NCBI GenBank assembly: GCA_964247975.1
Contig: CAXTWH010000010.1
Location: 1 to 64,000 of the forward strand
Reading direction: 5' to 3'
Length of the DNA: 64,000 bases
From: KBS-96 sp964247975
GTDB taxonomy: Bacteria > Acidobacteriota > Terriglobia > Bryobacterales > Bryobacteraceae
The notes below the pieces were generated by a model. It was given only the letters and a program-made list of their open reading frames with translations, searched no databases and was not told the origin of the DNA. Below, in pieces: positions 43,780-51,898 of this stretch (its first letter is position 1; every line of letters starts with the position of its first letter). The position numbers and the translations under genes were made by a program.

Positions 43780-44130
43780 TTATTTCCCTTCGCTTTTGCG
43801 AATCAAATCAATTTCTCTTTGCCATTCTTCTTCGAGCACCAGTAAAGCCTCTGCCGTACGGGCGCTTAATTGCCGAATATCCGCGCCGCCAAAGCGTTTC
43901 CAGGCCTGAAACTGCTCAATAAAGAAAAGGCTTTCACCAGTGATGATCGATTTCGGGCATTGACTGGTGCTGACATTTCGCCGGGCCCATACCGGACGTT
44001 CTGCGCTCACCTGCGTGGTATTGCTAAAAGCGCAATTACGAATCTTCACCAAACCGCGTTTCTGGCAGTCGTCGCATTTCCAGGCGGCTGGGCTGGAAAA
44101 TTGAAATTGAAATGCGACGACTAGTTTTTT
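43780..44130 (-). CDS. Tail assembly chaperone, frameshift extension (GT part)
   Basis: The frame is open from the slippery site at 44130 to a stop at 43780 and reads on as KLVVAFQFQFSSPAAWKCDD, then CQKRGLVKIRNCAF, with a late CPKSIITGESLFFIEQFQAW. Its Cys pairs (CDDC and later C and C) suggest a zinc site. It has a possible separate start at the GTG at 44052, but that would cut off the first Cys pair. The part upstream joins the preceding chaperone in the -1 frame, giving a fusion of about 245 residues like lambda gpGT. It acts in tail-tube assembly. Confidence 0.7.
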   Translation of the reverse strand, partial: KKLVVAFQFQFSSPAAWKCDDCQKRGLVKIRNCAFSNTTQVSAERPVWARRNVSTSQCPKSIITGESLFFIEQFQAWKRFGGADIRQLSARTAEALLVLEEEWQREIDLIRKSEGK

Positions 44131-44516
44131 CTTTCTTCTTCGCTCAATCCGCAGCGTTGTTTAATTGCTCCTGCAATCTCAACAACCAGCTTCTCGGGTC
44201 CGGCCTCGATTAAAGATTCTGCCGTAGCAGGCGTTCCGTCAATCGTTAAACCCTCAATCGCCGCTATTCCCCATTTAATAAGAAGCTTCTGAACCATCAG
44301 TTCCGCTATGGCTATTTCCAGTTGCTGCAGTTCGCGGCCGCTGGCGAGAAATTCATTTCGAATGGTAAGCTCATGCAACTGCTTTGTCAGCTCAATGCGC
44401 CTTGCCAACGATGGTTCGCGAACAGCAAAACGGACGTTTTCCAGCGTCTGGCTTTTTACCCAGAATATGCTTTCGAAATTAGTGGCTTTAGGCGAAAGCG
44501 ATAAAAAGTTCATCAT
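44121..44516 (-). CDS. Tail assembly chaperone (G part)
   Basis: From the ATG at 44516 the protein has 131 residues and is mostly helical (EPSLARRIELTKQLHELTIR, AIAELMVQKLLIKWGIAAIE). It stops at TAG 44121, directly behind the slippery heptamer. Position after the tail tube and before the tape measure is that of lambda gene G. The longer frame to 44600 lies within the tail tube gene and is rejected. The start overlaps the tail tube gene by 29 bases, a sign of coupling. Confidence 0.75.
   Translation of the reverse strand: MMNFLSLSPKATNFESIFWVKSQTLENVRFAVREPSLARRIELTKQLHELTIRNEFLASGRELQQLEIAIAELMVQKLLIKWGIAAIEGLTIDGTPATAESLIEAGPEKLVVEIAGAIKQRCGLSEEERKN
44124..44130 (-). promoter_or_regulatory. 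-1 programmed frameshift site A AAA AAC
   Basis: Read on the minus strand, the zero-frame codons are AGA AAA AAC TAG, so the heptamer A AAA AAC fits the X XXY YYZ rule with the stop codon next. A -1 slip gives AAA AAA CTA GTC and continues, with no stop, into the reading frame of the downstream ORF (43780-44130). The same arrangement is known for tail-chaperone G/GT pairs of long-tailed phages. The stop codon right after the heptamer may serve as pause. Confidence 0.75.
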
Positions 44517-45657
44517 TGTTCTGTCCTTGTGCCCGGCAATTCTGGAAGTTCCATTGCAGCCGGCTTTCCCGATCATCAAAATGGGGAAGCTCCGGGACAA
44601 CGTTCGGCATGTAAATTCCCATCAGTTGTCCTTGTGCTTGCCCTAACTGCAGCATGGCTGGAACCGGGATGCGCAATCTGGCCGCCTGGTGGAGCGCTAT
44701 GGATTGCGAATCGTCTTGCGCCAGCAGATTGAAGCTTGTTGTCACTTGACGCATTCCGGGCGAAATAGCCCTTGGCAGTGTCGCGCCGAACTCTCTATTT
44801 CGTGTTTGCAAGTGGTTATGAACTTGCACCTGCGCCGAAGTCAGTGTGTACAACTGCGTTGCTGCGCCGCCGACCCAGGCTTGCCCCAAATGGCCCGGCA
44901 CCAGCGAATAATCAAAACTTGTTTGGCTAGGTTCCGCCGGGAACTGGAGCAGACCGGCAGTGCCGATCGAGAAGGTGTTTGAATCAACAATATCTGCTGC
45001 TGGTCCTCGGAATGCAAATTCATGGATGTCGCCGTTTATCGACACCGCGAAGCTGTCAACCGCTGCGCCTGTAATAATTTGTTGTACCGCCGTGATTGGG
45101 TCCCAGTAATCGTAAAGCGTCACGCTGGGTAAGCTCGTGGCCAGCCCGTATGTGACTGCCGGATTCAACGTCGTTCCCGTTATCAGCGGTATGCTGAACG
45201 GCGCATTAACGGCCAAGGTCATTGTGTCTGGAGTAGCTGTCACGAAACGGATGTCATTGTTTGCCGAAATCGCTAGTCCGGGTGTCAGGCCGTGCGGAGT
45301 GGTCAACTGGAAAACGGTTGGGTTAGACACTTGACGCACTGTTAAAGTGCTACTAACCGCAGGATCGCCGCCCAACGCCGCCTGAAACAGTGGCCCATAA
45401 GAGGGCGTTCCCGTTCCACTCCAGGAAGTCAGATAAGTTTGTGTCTCAAAGCCGGTAATGCGCCTGCTCGTCTTGGGTGTTCCTAAAAAAGTTCGCGATC
45501 CGGTTTTATCCCGGCGTTGGCTCGCCTCCAGCGCTTGTTGCGCCGACAATGACACTGCCGGATAACGATTGCTGGCTGTAACCACTGCTGCCTGTCCGTA
45601 GGCGGTTTCGAGCGCGACATAAAAGCGGTTTGCATTGGAAAGAATATAGCTACTCAT
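44488..45657 (-). CDS. Major tail tube protein
   Basis: The 389-residue product is beta-rich and Thr/Ser-rich, beginning MSSYILSNANRFYVALETAY and with a core of strands such as AVDSFAVSINGDIHEFAFRG and GATLPRAISPGMRQVTTSFN. Position directly ahead of the chaperone genes and behind the connector genes marks it as the tail tube protein, which forms the hollow tube. No direct family motif is certain, so this rests on synteny and composition. It is longer than most tube proteins (150-250), with a probable inserted domain around residues 90-150 (the segment VSNPTVFQLTTPHGLTPGLA). Confidence 0.6.
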   Translation of the reverse strand: MSSYILSNANRFYVALETAYGQAAVVTASNRYPAVSLSAQQALEASQRRDKTGSRTFLGTPKTSRRITGFETQTYLTSWSGTGTPSYGPLFQAALGGDPAVSSTLTVRQVSNPTVFQLTTPHGLTPGLAISANNDIRFVTATPDTMTLAVNAPFSIPLITGTTLNPAVTYGLATSLPSVTLYDYWDPITAVQQIITGAAVDSFAVSINGDIHEFAFRGPAADIVDSNTFSIGTAGLLQFPAEPSQTSFDYSLVPGHLGQAWVGGAATQLYTLTSAQVQVHNHLQTRNREFGATLPRAISPGMRQVTTSFNLLAQDDSQSIALHQAARLRIPVPAMLQLGQAQGQLMGIYMPNVVPELPHFDDRESRLQWNFQNCRAQGQNNDELFIAFA

Positions 45658-45666
45658 TGGTCTTCC

Positions 45667-46164
45667 TTAACTGCGGCTCACGCCGACCTCGAAATTTATT
45701 CTGGCGATTTGCACAAACCCGCCCATCCCTGTTTTGGGCGGTTGTATTTCCGAATCGTACGTTCCAAAAAAGCAGATGCCATTTCCCCAGTCCCCCCGGT
45801 TTCGCTGCAATACGTTAGCTATTGCTTCTAGATAAAAGTGAATGTATGTGTCAACCTCGTTAATCAGATTGCTCGTAATGGCAATTTCGGCCGTCACAAC
45901 GGCAGATCCGGAAAAACTGCGAAACTTTTCAACTTGTGTGTTCTTTACTTTGCTGCTGAAAATTGAGATCCGTGGATACCCAAGCTCCTGCTGTAAGTCG
46001 GCCGCGGATGCTGGTGCCGAACTGAGGTAAATCTGGTTGCTCGGTATTGCTGGAATCGCAAGCTGGCTTTCAACGGCAAGCTCCTGAATCTCGGCGCTTA
46101 CGCCAGTAGATGCTGTTAACAGGGCAGCTACGCTTTGTGCCGCTAGTAATGTAACTGGAAGCAT
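45667..46164 (-). CDS. Tail terminator / head-tail joining-like protein
   Basis: The 165-residue protein, MLPVTLLAAQSVAALLTAST at the start, then KVEKFRSFSGSAVVTAEI-like strands (VEKFRSFSGSAVVTAEIAIT), is alpha/beta with a compact size typical of tail terminators. It sits between the connector gene and the tail tube gene, the usual place for tail completion proteins. No motif confirms this, so the name comes from synteny. The nine-base gap to the tail tube gene shows they are in one operon. Confidence 0.45.
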   Translation of the reverse strand: MLPVTLLAAQSVAALLTASTGVSAEIQELAVESQLAIPAIPSNQIYLSSAPASAADLQQELGYPRISIFSSKVKNTQVEKFRSFSGSAVVTAEIAITSNLINEVDTYIHFYLEAIANVLQRNRGDWGNGICFFGTYDSEIQPPKTGMGGFVQIARINFEVGVSRS

Positions 46165-46167
46165 TCT

Positions 46168-46995
46168 TTATCCCCTTAACATCCGCTGCGAATCCAGCAC
46201 GTAACTATCAGGCCACTGGCCGCCTGTAGGTAGGGCGCCCAGCGTCAGGCCGGACTGGGGAATCGTCCATGCGCTATTGAGTGGAATGGTTGTTGCGTTT
46301 TGCCTGCTTAATGCTACTTGACTCGATCCAACATACACATTCCATCCGACTGCAGCGGCAGGCGGCGTCTTTTGTGCCGGTACAATGCTTACGCTGAATG
46401 AGGAGGAATCCGTTAATGTGACCGGAAGCAGTAAACTCGGTGTGCCTTCATCGCCTGTCGCATCTACCCAGGTCGTTTGCACTGTAATGAGGCCCGCCGC
46501 TTGGTTGCCTGCGCCGGTGTTGACTTGCGCGATTGCTGGTTGCGCGAGTGGTTGGTACACGACGCCGATTCCCAGCGTGTAGAAGCTGTCTTCGGCTTTT
46601 TGAGCGCGGCTTGCATAATCCATCCACTTTTCCCGGAACCGGTCATTCAGTTGTACGTTGTAAGCTTCCGAGAAGATTTGCGCCAAAATCTCATAACAAA
46701 TCCACCGCTTCAGAGTTTCCGTGATAACAACATTGTTCAGATTCAACAGCCAGCGATTGTGGGCGGGCAGCGAAGCGATCACGCGTGTATTAGTCAAACC
46801 CGAGTAAAACCAGTTGTTGTTTGCTGCCCCTGCATGTGCAAGCCTCGCCAGCAGCCGGTCTCCAATTGTGGCTAGAACAATGGTCGTTTTGGAATCGATG
46901 TTGACGTTGTGCGTGGAAGCAACCGTGCTTAACGTGCTCTCATATAGTTCGAGATCCGAAATATTGATGAAACCTGAGTCGGTGAACAATGCCAT
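46168..46995 (-). CDS. Head-tail connector-like protein with fibronectin-type C-terminus
   Basis: The 275-residue protein has a helical first half (NISDLELYESTLSTVASTHN and LNDRFREKWMDYASRAQKAE), typical of neck/adaptor proteins, and a beta C-terminal part with the modules TTWVDATGDEGTPSLLLPVT and AAVGWNVYVGSSQVALSRQN. The latter is the same module type as in the hub (FNVYRGTNPQLLYRV). It may decorate the neck or bind a surface. Synteny places it between coat and tail tube. Confidence 0.5.
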   Translation of the reverse strand: MALFTDSGFINISDLELYESTLSTVASTHNVNIDSKTTIVLATIGDRLLARLAHAGAANNNWFYSGLTNTRVIASLPAHNRWLLNLNNVVITETLKRWICYEILAQIFSEAYNVQLNDRFREKWMDYASRAQKAEDSFYTLGIGVVYQPLAQPAIAQVNTGAGNQAAGLITVQTTWVDATGDEGTPSLLLPVTLTDSSSFSVSIVPAQKTPPAAAVGWNVYVGSSQVALSRQNATTIPLNSAWTIPQSGLTLGALPTGGQWPDSYVLDSQRMLRG

Positions 46996-47005
46996 AATGT
47001 GCTCC

Positions 47006-47332
47006 TTATTTGCTGCCTGTTTTGGGTTTAATCCCAGTTTGCTTCTGCTCAGACGACAGCAATAAACTTAACTGGAGGCGTCGTGCCGCTTCCCACTCAT
47101 CCGCCACTCTCTGCACTGCGGCAAGGTTGTCCTGGTGCATCTGTTTTTCTTCTTCCGTGGACAGGCGTGCTTTTCCTTCCACAATCATCCGTGCTGCCTG
47201 GTAGCGCGGAACTTCAGCTACAATGCCCTGCTTGCCCCCGTCATCAGTCACCAAACTAGTGACTAAGGGGTACTTTTCCGGTATAGAACTCTCAACATCA
47301 CGTATTTTTTTATAAAACTGTTTCAAATCCAT
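47006..47332 (-). CDS. Small virion-block protein, hypothetical
   Basis: The 108-residue protein is highly charged and helical (KQFYKKIRDVESSIPEKYPL, then AARMIVEGKARLSTEEEKQM and NLAAVQRVADEWEAARRLQL). It lies between coat and connector genes. It could be a head completion or neck protein; no family is recognised. The gene is ten bases ahead of the connector gene on the same strand. Confidence 0.5.
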   Translation of the reverse strand: MDLKQFYKKIRDVESSIPEKYPLVTSLVTDDGGKQGIVAEVPRYQAARMIVEGKARLSTEEEKQMHQDNLAAVQRVADEWEAARRLQLSLLLSSEQKQTGIKPKTGSK

Positions 47333-47463
47333 GCGCTTATCCTTTCAGTTCAGGTCTTACTTAAACTGCTACACAAGCTTCCCGGAAGCTAAGTTGGATT
47401 TCCGGTGTGGCTGCTTTGACCGGGGGCGCGGCTTGTAAGCGTTGCCCCTGGTCGCTTCTAAAA

Positions 47464-48375
47464 CTAGCTGTTTACTTGTACGCCGAAGTTGTTCCGCAGA
47501 ACACCGCAGCCATACAGAACGTCCACTGTGAACTGTTGTGACAAGGTGTTCGGCTGGTAGCTCATCACCACGCGAATACCGAAGTTACCCATTTCCGCGT
47601 ATTCCGCAATGGCTCCGGTGCCGGGCAGCGGTTGCGGCAGGCGGCGTACCACCAACCCTAAAGCATTGCGGCTGAAAGCTAAGTTGTGTGTATTAGTGGT
47701 GCTCAAACCGGTTTTGGGAACTAGTTGCGAACGGAAAATGAAAAAGTCTTTCATTTTTCCGACGTTGCCTTCCACTAGAGCGCGAAGTCCGGCATCGCCA
47801 GCCGAATAATACTCACTAAAGCGCGGAATCTGCCGGATCTGTGAATAAGTGCTCGAATCCACTACCAGGTATTTCGGATCGCTAGCCGGAACTTTTGCCT
47901 GAAACAAGGCAGTTTCTGCCGCGTCGATTACTGATTCTGTAATCGGTGTGCTAGCCGCCCCAACCGGAGCGTTCGCCGTAAACTGGCTGTAAAGATTGAG
48001 TAAGTCTGATTCGATCTTCTCCGCAATGGCGACCACTGCTGGCTGCATATAAACCTTCATCAGGTCCGGCACAGCTAGGCACTTAGTCACATCGGGAATC
48101 TGGAACGTGGCTTCGGCATGAGTGTTCAGCACAATCTGCGCATTGCCTAGGTTCGGGTTCTGCGGTTGCACTGTGCCGCCTTCTGCAATGTTGTTGGCGA
48201 TCAGCGTCGGCGCGATCGGCACATTAACAGTGTCGCCGGCGTTTGCAAGTACGGGCTCGTAATCCCGATTCACGAGATTGCCCATAACAAGATTGCTTAC
48301 CAGGGCAGGTAATGCGTCTGCTGCAACTAGCTTTACGATCGCGCTTGCTAAGTTTGCAGATGTAATTGATGGCAT
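47464..48375 (-). CDS. Major capsid protein (P22 coat-like, HK97 fold)
   Basis: The 303-residue protein starts MPSITSANLASAIVKLVAAD, then LVNRDYEPVLANAGDTVNVP and TVQPQNPNLGNAQIVLNTHA. This is the P22 gp5-like coat pattern, including the N-arm, the E-loop with paired strands and a spine helix (VYMQPAVVAIAEKIESDLLN). FGIRVVMSYQPNTLSQQF is the A-domain end. It has no propeptide, in keeping with a scaffold gene upstream and no protease gene. Two hairpins precede it (48394-48435). AGGAG lies before the ATG at 48375. Confidence 0.85.
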   Translation of the reverse strand: MPSITSANLASAIVKLVAADALPALVSNLVMGNLVNRDYEPVLANAGDTVNVPIAPTLIANNIAEGGTVQPQNPNLGNAQIVLNTHAEATFQIPDVTKCLAVPDLMKVYMQPAVVAIAEKIESDLLNLYSQFTANAPVGAASTPITESVIDAAETALFQAKVPASDPKYLVVDSSTYSQIRQIPRFSEYYSAGDAGLRALVEGNVGKMKDFFIFRSQLVPKTGLSTTNTHNLAFSRNALGLVVRRLPQPLPGTGAIAEYAEMGNFGIRVVMSYQPNTLSQQFTVDVLYGCGVLRNNFGVQVNS

Positions 48376-48393
48376 ATAGCTCCTAAATAAAAT

Positions 48394-48411
48394 GGGCAGC
48401 CGAAGCTGCCC
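48394..48411 (-). terminator. UUCG tetraloop hairpin with T-rich tail before the capsid gene
   Basis: On the minus strand GGGCAGC, loop TTCG, GCTGCCC, followed by ATTTTATTT: a perfect seven-base-pair stem with the very stable UUCG loop. It looks like an intrinsic terminator or an RNA-processing barrier. It is 18 bases ahead of the capsid start, downstream of the scaffold gene, so it may set coat to scaffold ratio or protect the coat transcript. Confidence 0.6.
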
Positions 48412-48419
48412 GCTAAAAC

Positions 48420-48435
48420 GCCGCTTGGTAGCGGC
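48420..48435 (-). repeat. Second hairpin before the capsid gene
   Basis: GCCGCT and AGCGGC pair perfectly around a four-base loop, nine bases upstream of the UUCG hairpin on the minus-strand transcript. The two tandem hairpins separate the scaffold and coat cistrons and may shield the coat mRNA 5' end. Confidence 0.5.
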
Positions 48436-48526
48436 TATTCAAACTTCTGAGAAGCTTGAATAATCTTTTGTAAATTCGTTAAATAAAAACTGCGTTGCTT
48501 AACGCACCCGGAACCTGGAAATCGTT

Positions 48527-49111
48527 CTACAGGCCCCGCATCGCTTGATTTGCTAAACGCGCCACTTCTTGCCGGACGCGTTCCAGATCTTCCTTGCTCA
48601 TTCCTGGCTTGATCTTGTCAATATCCACCGCTGATGAACCGCCGCTCACCGCGTTGCGGGTCGTCGAACTAGCTCCGCTGCCGCCGGAAATTCTCGCCGG
48701 CATCAGTTCCGGATTTTCTTCCACAAACTTTCGTAGATAGTCCTGCACCGGACGCTGCTCCTGGCCTTCGCAGGCTAGTAAACGGCCATCCTCGCCCCTG
48801 ATGATGTCGTCTTTAACCGCTTTGAAAGCAAGATCCATCTTCGCTACGCCTAACCTCTGCAGTTCACTGCGAATTTGCGAATGGCGGTCCATCTGCTCCG
48901 CAGAAGCGCGCGCCTGTCGGTTCTCTTCCACTAATTGATTTAGACGGCTTTCCAAACTCTCCCTGCGCCGCCGTTCTTCCATGAGTTCAGCTTTGTAAGC
49001 GGGTTCCGCTTTGCTTTGTTCGGCTCGCATAAACTCTTCAATCACGTGTCGCACAACGTGACGAACATCGGGCTGCTGCGCAGTTTCGCTGTTGTTATCC
49101 TGATCGGACAT
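48527..49111 (-). CDS. Capsid scaffold-like protein
   Basis: The 194-residue product is almost wholly helical and charged, with a coiled coil from about residue 30 to 90 (AELMEERRRRESLESRLNQL, then RQARASAEQMDRHSQIRSEL). A Gly/Ser-rich region and a helical C-terminus (GMSKEDLERVRQEVARLANQ) follow. It is next to the coat gene and behind the portal gene, the place of the scaffold in P22-like phages. The basic and helical C-terminus would bind coat. No direct sequence family is certain. Confidence 0.65.
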   Translation of the reverse strand: MSDQDNNSETAQQPDVRHVVRHVIEEFMRAEQSKAEPAYKAELMEERRRRESLESRLNQLVEENRQARASAEQMDRHSQIRSELQRLGVAKMDLAFKAVKDDIIRGEDGRLLACEGQEQRPVQDYLRKFVEENPELMPARISGGSGASSTTRNAVSGGSSAVDIDKIKPGMSKEDLERVRQEVARLANQAMRGL

Positions 49112-49170
49112 AAACTCTCCTTTTGCTTTCCTGTTGTAAAACTAAGTGTCTGACTGATTTTGGCTGGCGG

Positions 49171-50553
49171 CTAGGCTTGAAATTGCTCCCCAATTTCTTG
49201 CGCTATCTGGTCTTTCACTTCCTGGCGCACATCACACAGATACTTAAAAGCCAGCTTCTGAAAAATCTGCTGCTTCAATGTGCGTGATTCAATTCCTAAG
49301 CTGAGCAGCGTTTGCGCATCTGCCAGCTCCGTGCCGAAGTCCCCGATATCGAATTCGTCTAAGCCTGAAACCGAAATGGAAGCGGCGTCCTCGCGCGCTG
49401 CACAAACTGCGTCCAGTATGTTCCGGATCGCATTTTTAACGGTATCTCCGTAAGACCGGAGGACCTCTTGGGTGATGGCAAAGTCCCTCAACTTCGCCAA
49501 ACCTGATTCCGGGTGTGAACCCATGCCCTCGCCGGCCGCTTGTGACAGATAACAAACTCGATAAATCTCATCCCGCAGCCGCTCCAGGTTATCGGCGGCA
49601 ATCTGGTAAACGCGTCCTTCCGGTTCTGTCCAACCGAACTTGTCTTGTGGCCCGAGTTGAATGTAATAAGATTCCCCGACAATCTGGTTCCAAGCGCGCT
49701 CGGAATAAATTACCGGCATCGCAAACAAGCCCATCGTAATGGCCCAGCTCAACGCATTCGATTTATTGAAATGCTCAAGCTGTACTTGGGCTGCTTTGTT
49801 CATTAACCACAAACCGTCGCTCATTCTCATGGTGAACAGCGGCACCCGGTTGATCTTGGCCAGCCCGTGGTATCCCTGCGCGACCAGTTCCGTGTAAGTT
49901 TCGTTCTGTTGTTTTTCCTGGCGGTAAACTCGATACTCCTGTTTGCCGAAGTAGTACCAGTAAGTTTCTTCCACTACTTCCGCGCGTTCCACATCCGGCT
50001 GCCGTCGCTGTCTGCGCCGCAAAACTACCCATTCATACTGGCCGTTCTCGTCGTTGCTCCAGTTGATCAGTTCTTCCGCGCTATATTCGAGAAGATAAGC
50101 GCGGGATAACCCGATCGCATCTTCTTCGGCGCGGTTTTCCGGAATCTGGTCCACCCTCGGAAAATCAATCAGAATATGACTTGCGCCGCCCACCAGCATG
50201 TTAATGAAAGAGCGGCGGAAGAAATCCGTGATTGTCGATCCTTTTAAGTCGCAGTCATCGCAGAACGTCGATAAAAAGCTCCGACCCGCATCGCTTTCTC
50301 CGCCAAAAATCAGAACCGGTTCGCGGCGGAACAGCGTGGCGGCGTACCAGTCGATGATGGAACCGACATAGTTCTCATAGAAAACCCGATTGAGCCGTTC
50401 GCTGTAAACGTCTAACGGTTCTTTCTGGCGGCGGGTCAGGTAATCTCCTGCATTTACCTTTAAACGCTGACCGCCTGCGTACAGGTCGCGGTAGCACTGC
50501 CACATCCCTTTCCGCTCAATGTATTCTGGATGCTCACGATCAATATCAAACAT
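49171..50553 (-). CDS. Portal protein
   Basis: From the ATG at 50553 (GAGG ahead) the protein has 460 residues. GGQRLKVNAGDYLTRRQKEP, then YVGSIIDWYAATLFRREPVL and SFINMLVGGASHILIDFPRV, match DUF4055-type portals. The wing region is INRVPLFTMRMSDGLWLMNK and the stem is expected at MPVIYSERAWNQI. The portal forms the twelvefold ring at the capsid vertex through which DNA enters. It follows the terminase gene and precedes the scaffold gene. Confidence 0.85.
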   Translation of the reverse strand: MFDIDREHPEYIERKGMWQCYRDLYAGGQRLKVNAGDYLTRRQKEPLDVYSERLNRVFYENYVGSIIDWYAATLFRREPVLIFGGESDAGRSFLSTFCDDCDLKGSTITDFFRRSFINMLVGGASHILIDFPRVDQIPENRAEEDAIGLSRAYLLEYSAEELINWSNDENGQYEWVVLRRRQRRQPDVERAEVVEETYWYYFGKQEYRVYRQEKQQNETYTELVAQGYHGLAKINRVPLFTMRMSDGLWLMNKAAQVQLEHFNKSNALSWAITMGLFAMPVIYSERAWNQIVGESYYIQLGPQDKFGWTEPEGRVYQIAADNLERLRDEIYRVCYLSQAAGEGMGSHPESGLAKLRDFAITQEVLRSYGDTVKNAIRNILDAVCAAREDAASISVSGLDEFDIGDFGTELADAQTLLSLGIESRTLKQQIFQKLAFKYLCDVRQEVKDQIAQEIGEQFQA

Positions 50554-50587
50554 AATTTCCTCTTCCAACCGCGTTCCTTGCTGACTC

Positions 50588-51898
50588 TTAAAACAAACGT
50601 CGATTCATCTCGCCTACTGAAGGCTTGTCGCCGAACAGTTCCCAAATCAAATAGCCCAGTGCGTCAGAAATATGAGTGCGGTTCGGGTCGCGAGCTTTGT
50701 CAATCACTCCTTCATTCGGCTTGAACAATACTTCTTCCAGGTCTTTCATCAACTCCTGGCAGTGTGGGGCAACGGTAATCCTCGCCTCTCCGTAAGCATT
50801 CAAAAGTTGGGCGTTTACCAGTTTTATGCGCTTCAATACCGCTGGGTTGCTCAAGGGAACTCGGAACGTAACGTTCTGAAATCCCGCTGCGCTTAAACTT
50901 CTTCTCAGCTCCGAGTAGGCATCTCCAAGTGCCGTTACGCTGCGCTGTCTGCCGCTGGCATCTCCTGTCACAATCAAACCGGCTTGGGCGTTTCCTGCTT
51001 TGTTCCGTAATGCTTCTACGGCGTCGCTTACTGTCGCATTCTGTAGATTAATCTCGTCAATAATCCTGATCGTGTCGCCATCCTGCTGCGCCAGAATGGA
51101 ACAAAGCGGCGAAACGTTGAAGTCAAGGCTCCAGAAAAGCGGCTTCTGCTTGTCCAGGCTTGCCTGAACTACATTGCGCTCCCGGTCAAAACTTTCGTAA
51201 ACCCGGCCTTGCATGATGTTGAGGTATTCGCCCAAAACTTCCTGCCGGTAAAATCGCTCATCATAGCTGTGTTTCAGTCGCTGATAAAAGTCCGGATTTA
51301 CCGAAAGAACATGGCTGTTTTCGTACGGCTTTGCTTTAATGCATTCATATCCTGGCACCGGCGATTGAATAAAACGCCGATACACCCAGTCATGTCCGTT
51401 TGGCGTCCAAACTCCAAATCCGCAAAGCCGTTTCGCCTGAGGACTGCGCAGCCTTGCTTCCAATCGCGTCCAGCTTTCTTCCGTGGTGAACGTGAGCTCA
51501 TCAATTCCAAACCAGGCCAGATTGGTGCCTCGCAACCGCTCTGGATCATCAAGTGACCGCAGCAGTATCTCCGAATCAATCTCTTCCAAGCGGATGATGT
51601 TGTCCGATTTGCAGAACTCATACGGAATTTCGTTATCGTCCAGCATTCTCAGAAACGCTACCTGCGTAACGTCTCGCATCATTCTGTATGTCGGAGCGCC
51701 CAACAATCCTTGGCAGCCTGGATTCTGTGTCGCTAGCCGAAACGCCGTAAAACACAGTGCCATGCTTTTGCCCGATCCCACCGGCCCTGAAAATCCCTTA
51801 AAGCGAGCCTCGCAATCAATAAATTTCTGTTGCGAGGGCAGCGGATCAAACTGAAAATTCCACTCCGTTACGCCGCTTTGTTGTTCTTGTTTACCCAT
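50588..51898 (-). CDS. Terminase large subunit
   Basis: From the ATG at 51898 the protein has 436 residues. Walker A is GFSGPVGSGKSMALCFTAF, Walker B is LAWFGIDELTF, and the nuclease domain starts at WSLDFNVSPLCSILAQQDGD with its Asp pair and DASGRQRS as the later acidic position. The C-terminus ends at a helical tail (HISDALGYLIWELFG) with a likely final metal Asp. It powers DNA packaging. The upstream frame to 52318 overlaps the small terminase gene and is rejected. The set is complete. Confidence 0.92.
   Translation of the reverse strand: MGKQEQQSGVTEWNFQFDPLPSQQKFIDCEARFKGFSGPVGSGKSMALCFTAFRLATQNPGCQGLLGAPTYRMMRDVTQVAFLRMLDDNEIPYEFCKSDNIIRLEEIDSEILLRSLDDPERLRGTNLAWFGIDELTFTTEESWTRLEARLRSPQAKRLCGFGVWTPNGHDWVYRRFIQSPVPGYECIKAKPYENSHVLSVNPDFYQRLKHSYDERFYRQEVLGEYLNIMQGRVYESFDRERNVVQASLDKQKPLFWSLDFNVSPLCSILAQQDGDTIRIIDEINLQNATVSDAVEALRNKAGNAQAGLIVTGDASGRQRSVTALGDAYSELRRSLSAAGFQNVTFRVPLSNPAVLKRIKLVNAQLLNAYGEARITVAPHCQELMKDLEEVLFKPNEGVIDKARDPNRTHISDALGYLIWELFGDKPSVGEMNRRLF

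Noticed and set aside
47333..47463. GC-rich imperfect inverted repeat after the coat gene as terminator
   Set aside because: The stem has a mismatch and a long loop, and there is no T-run on the minus strand after it.
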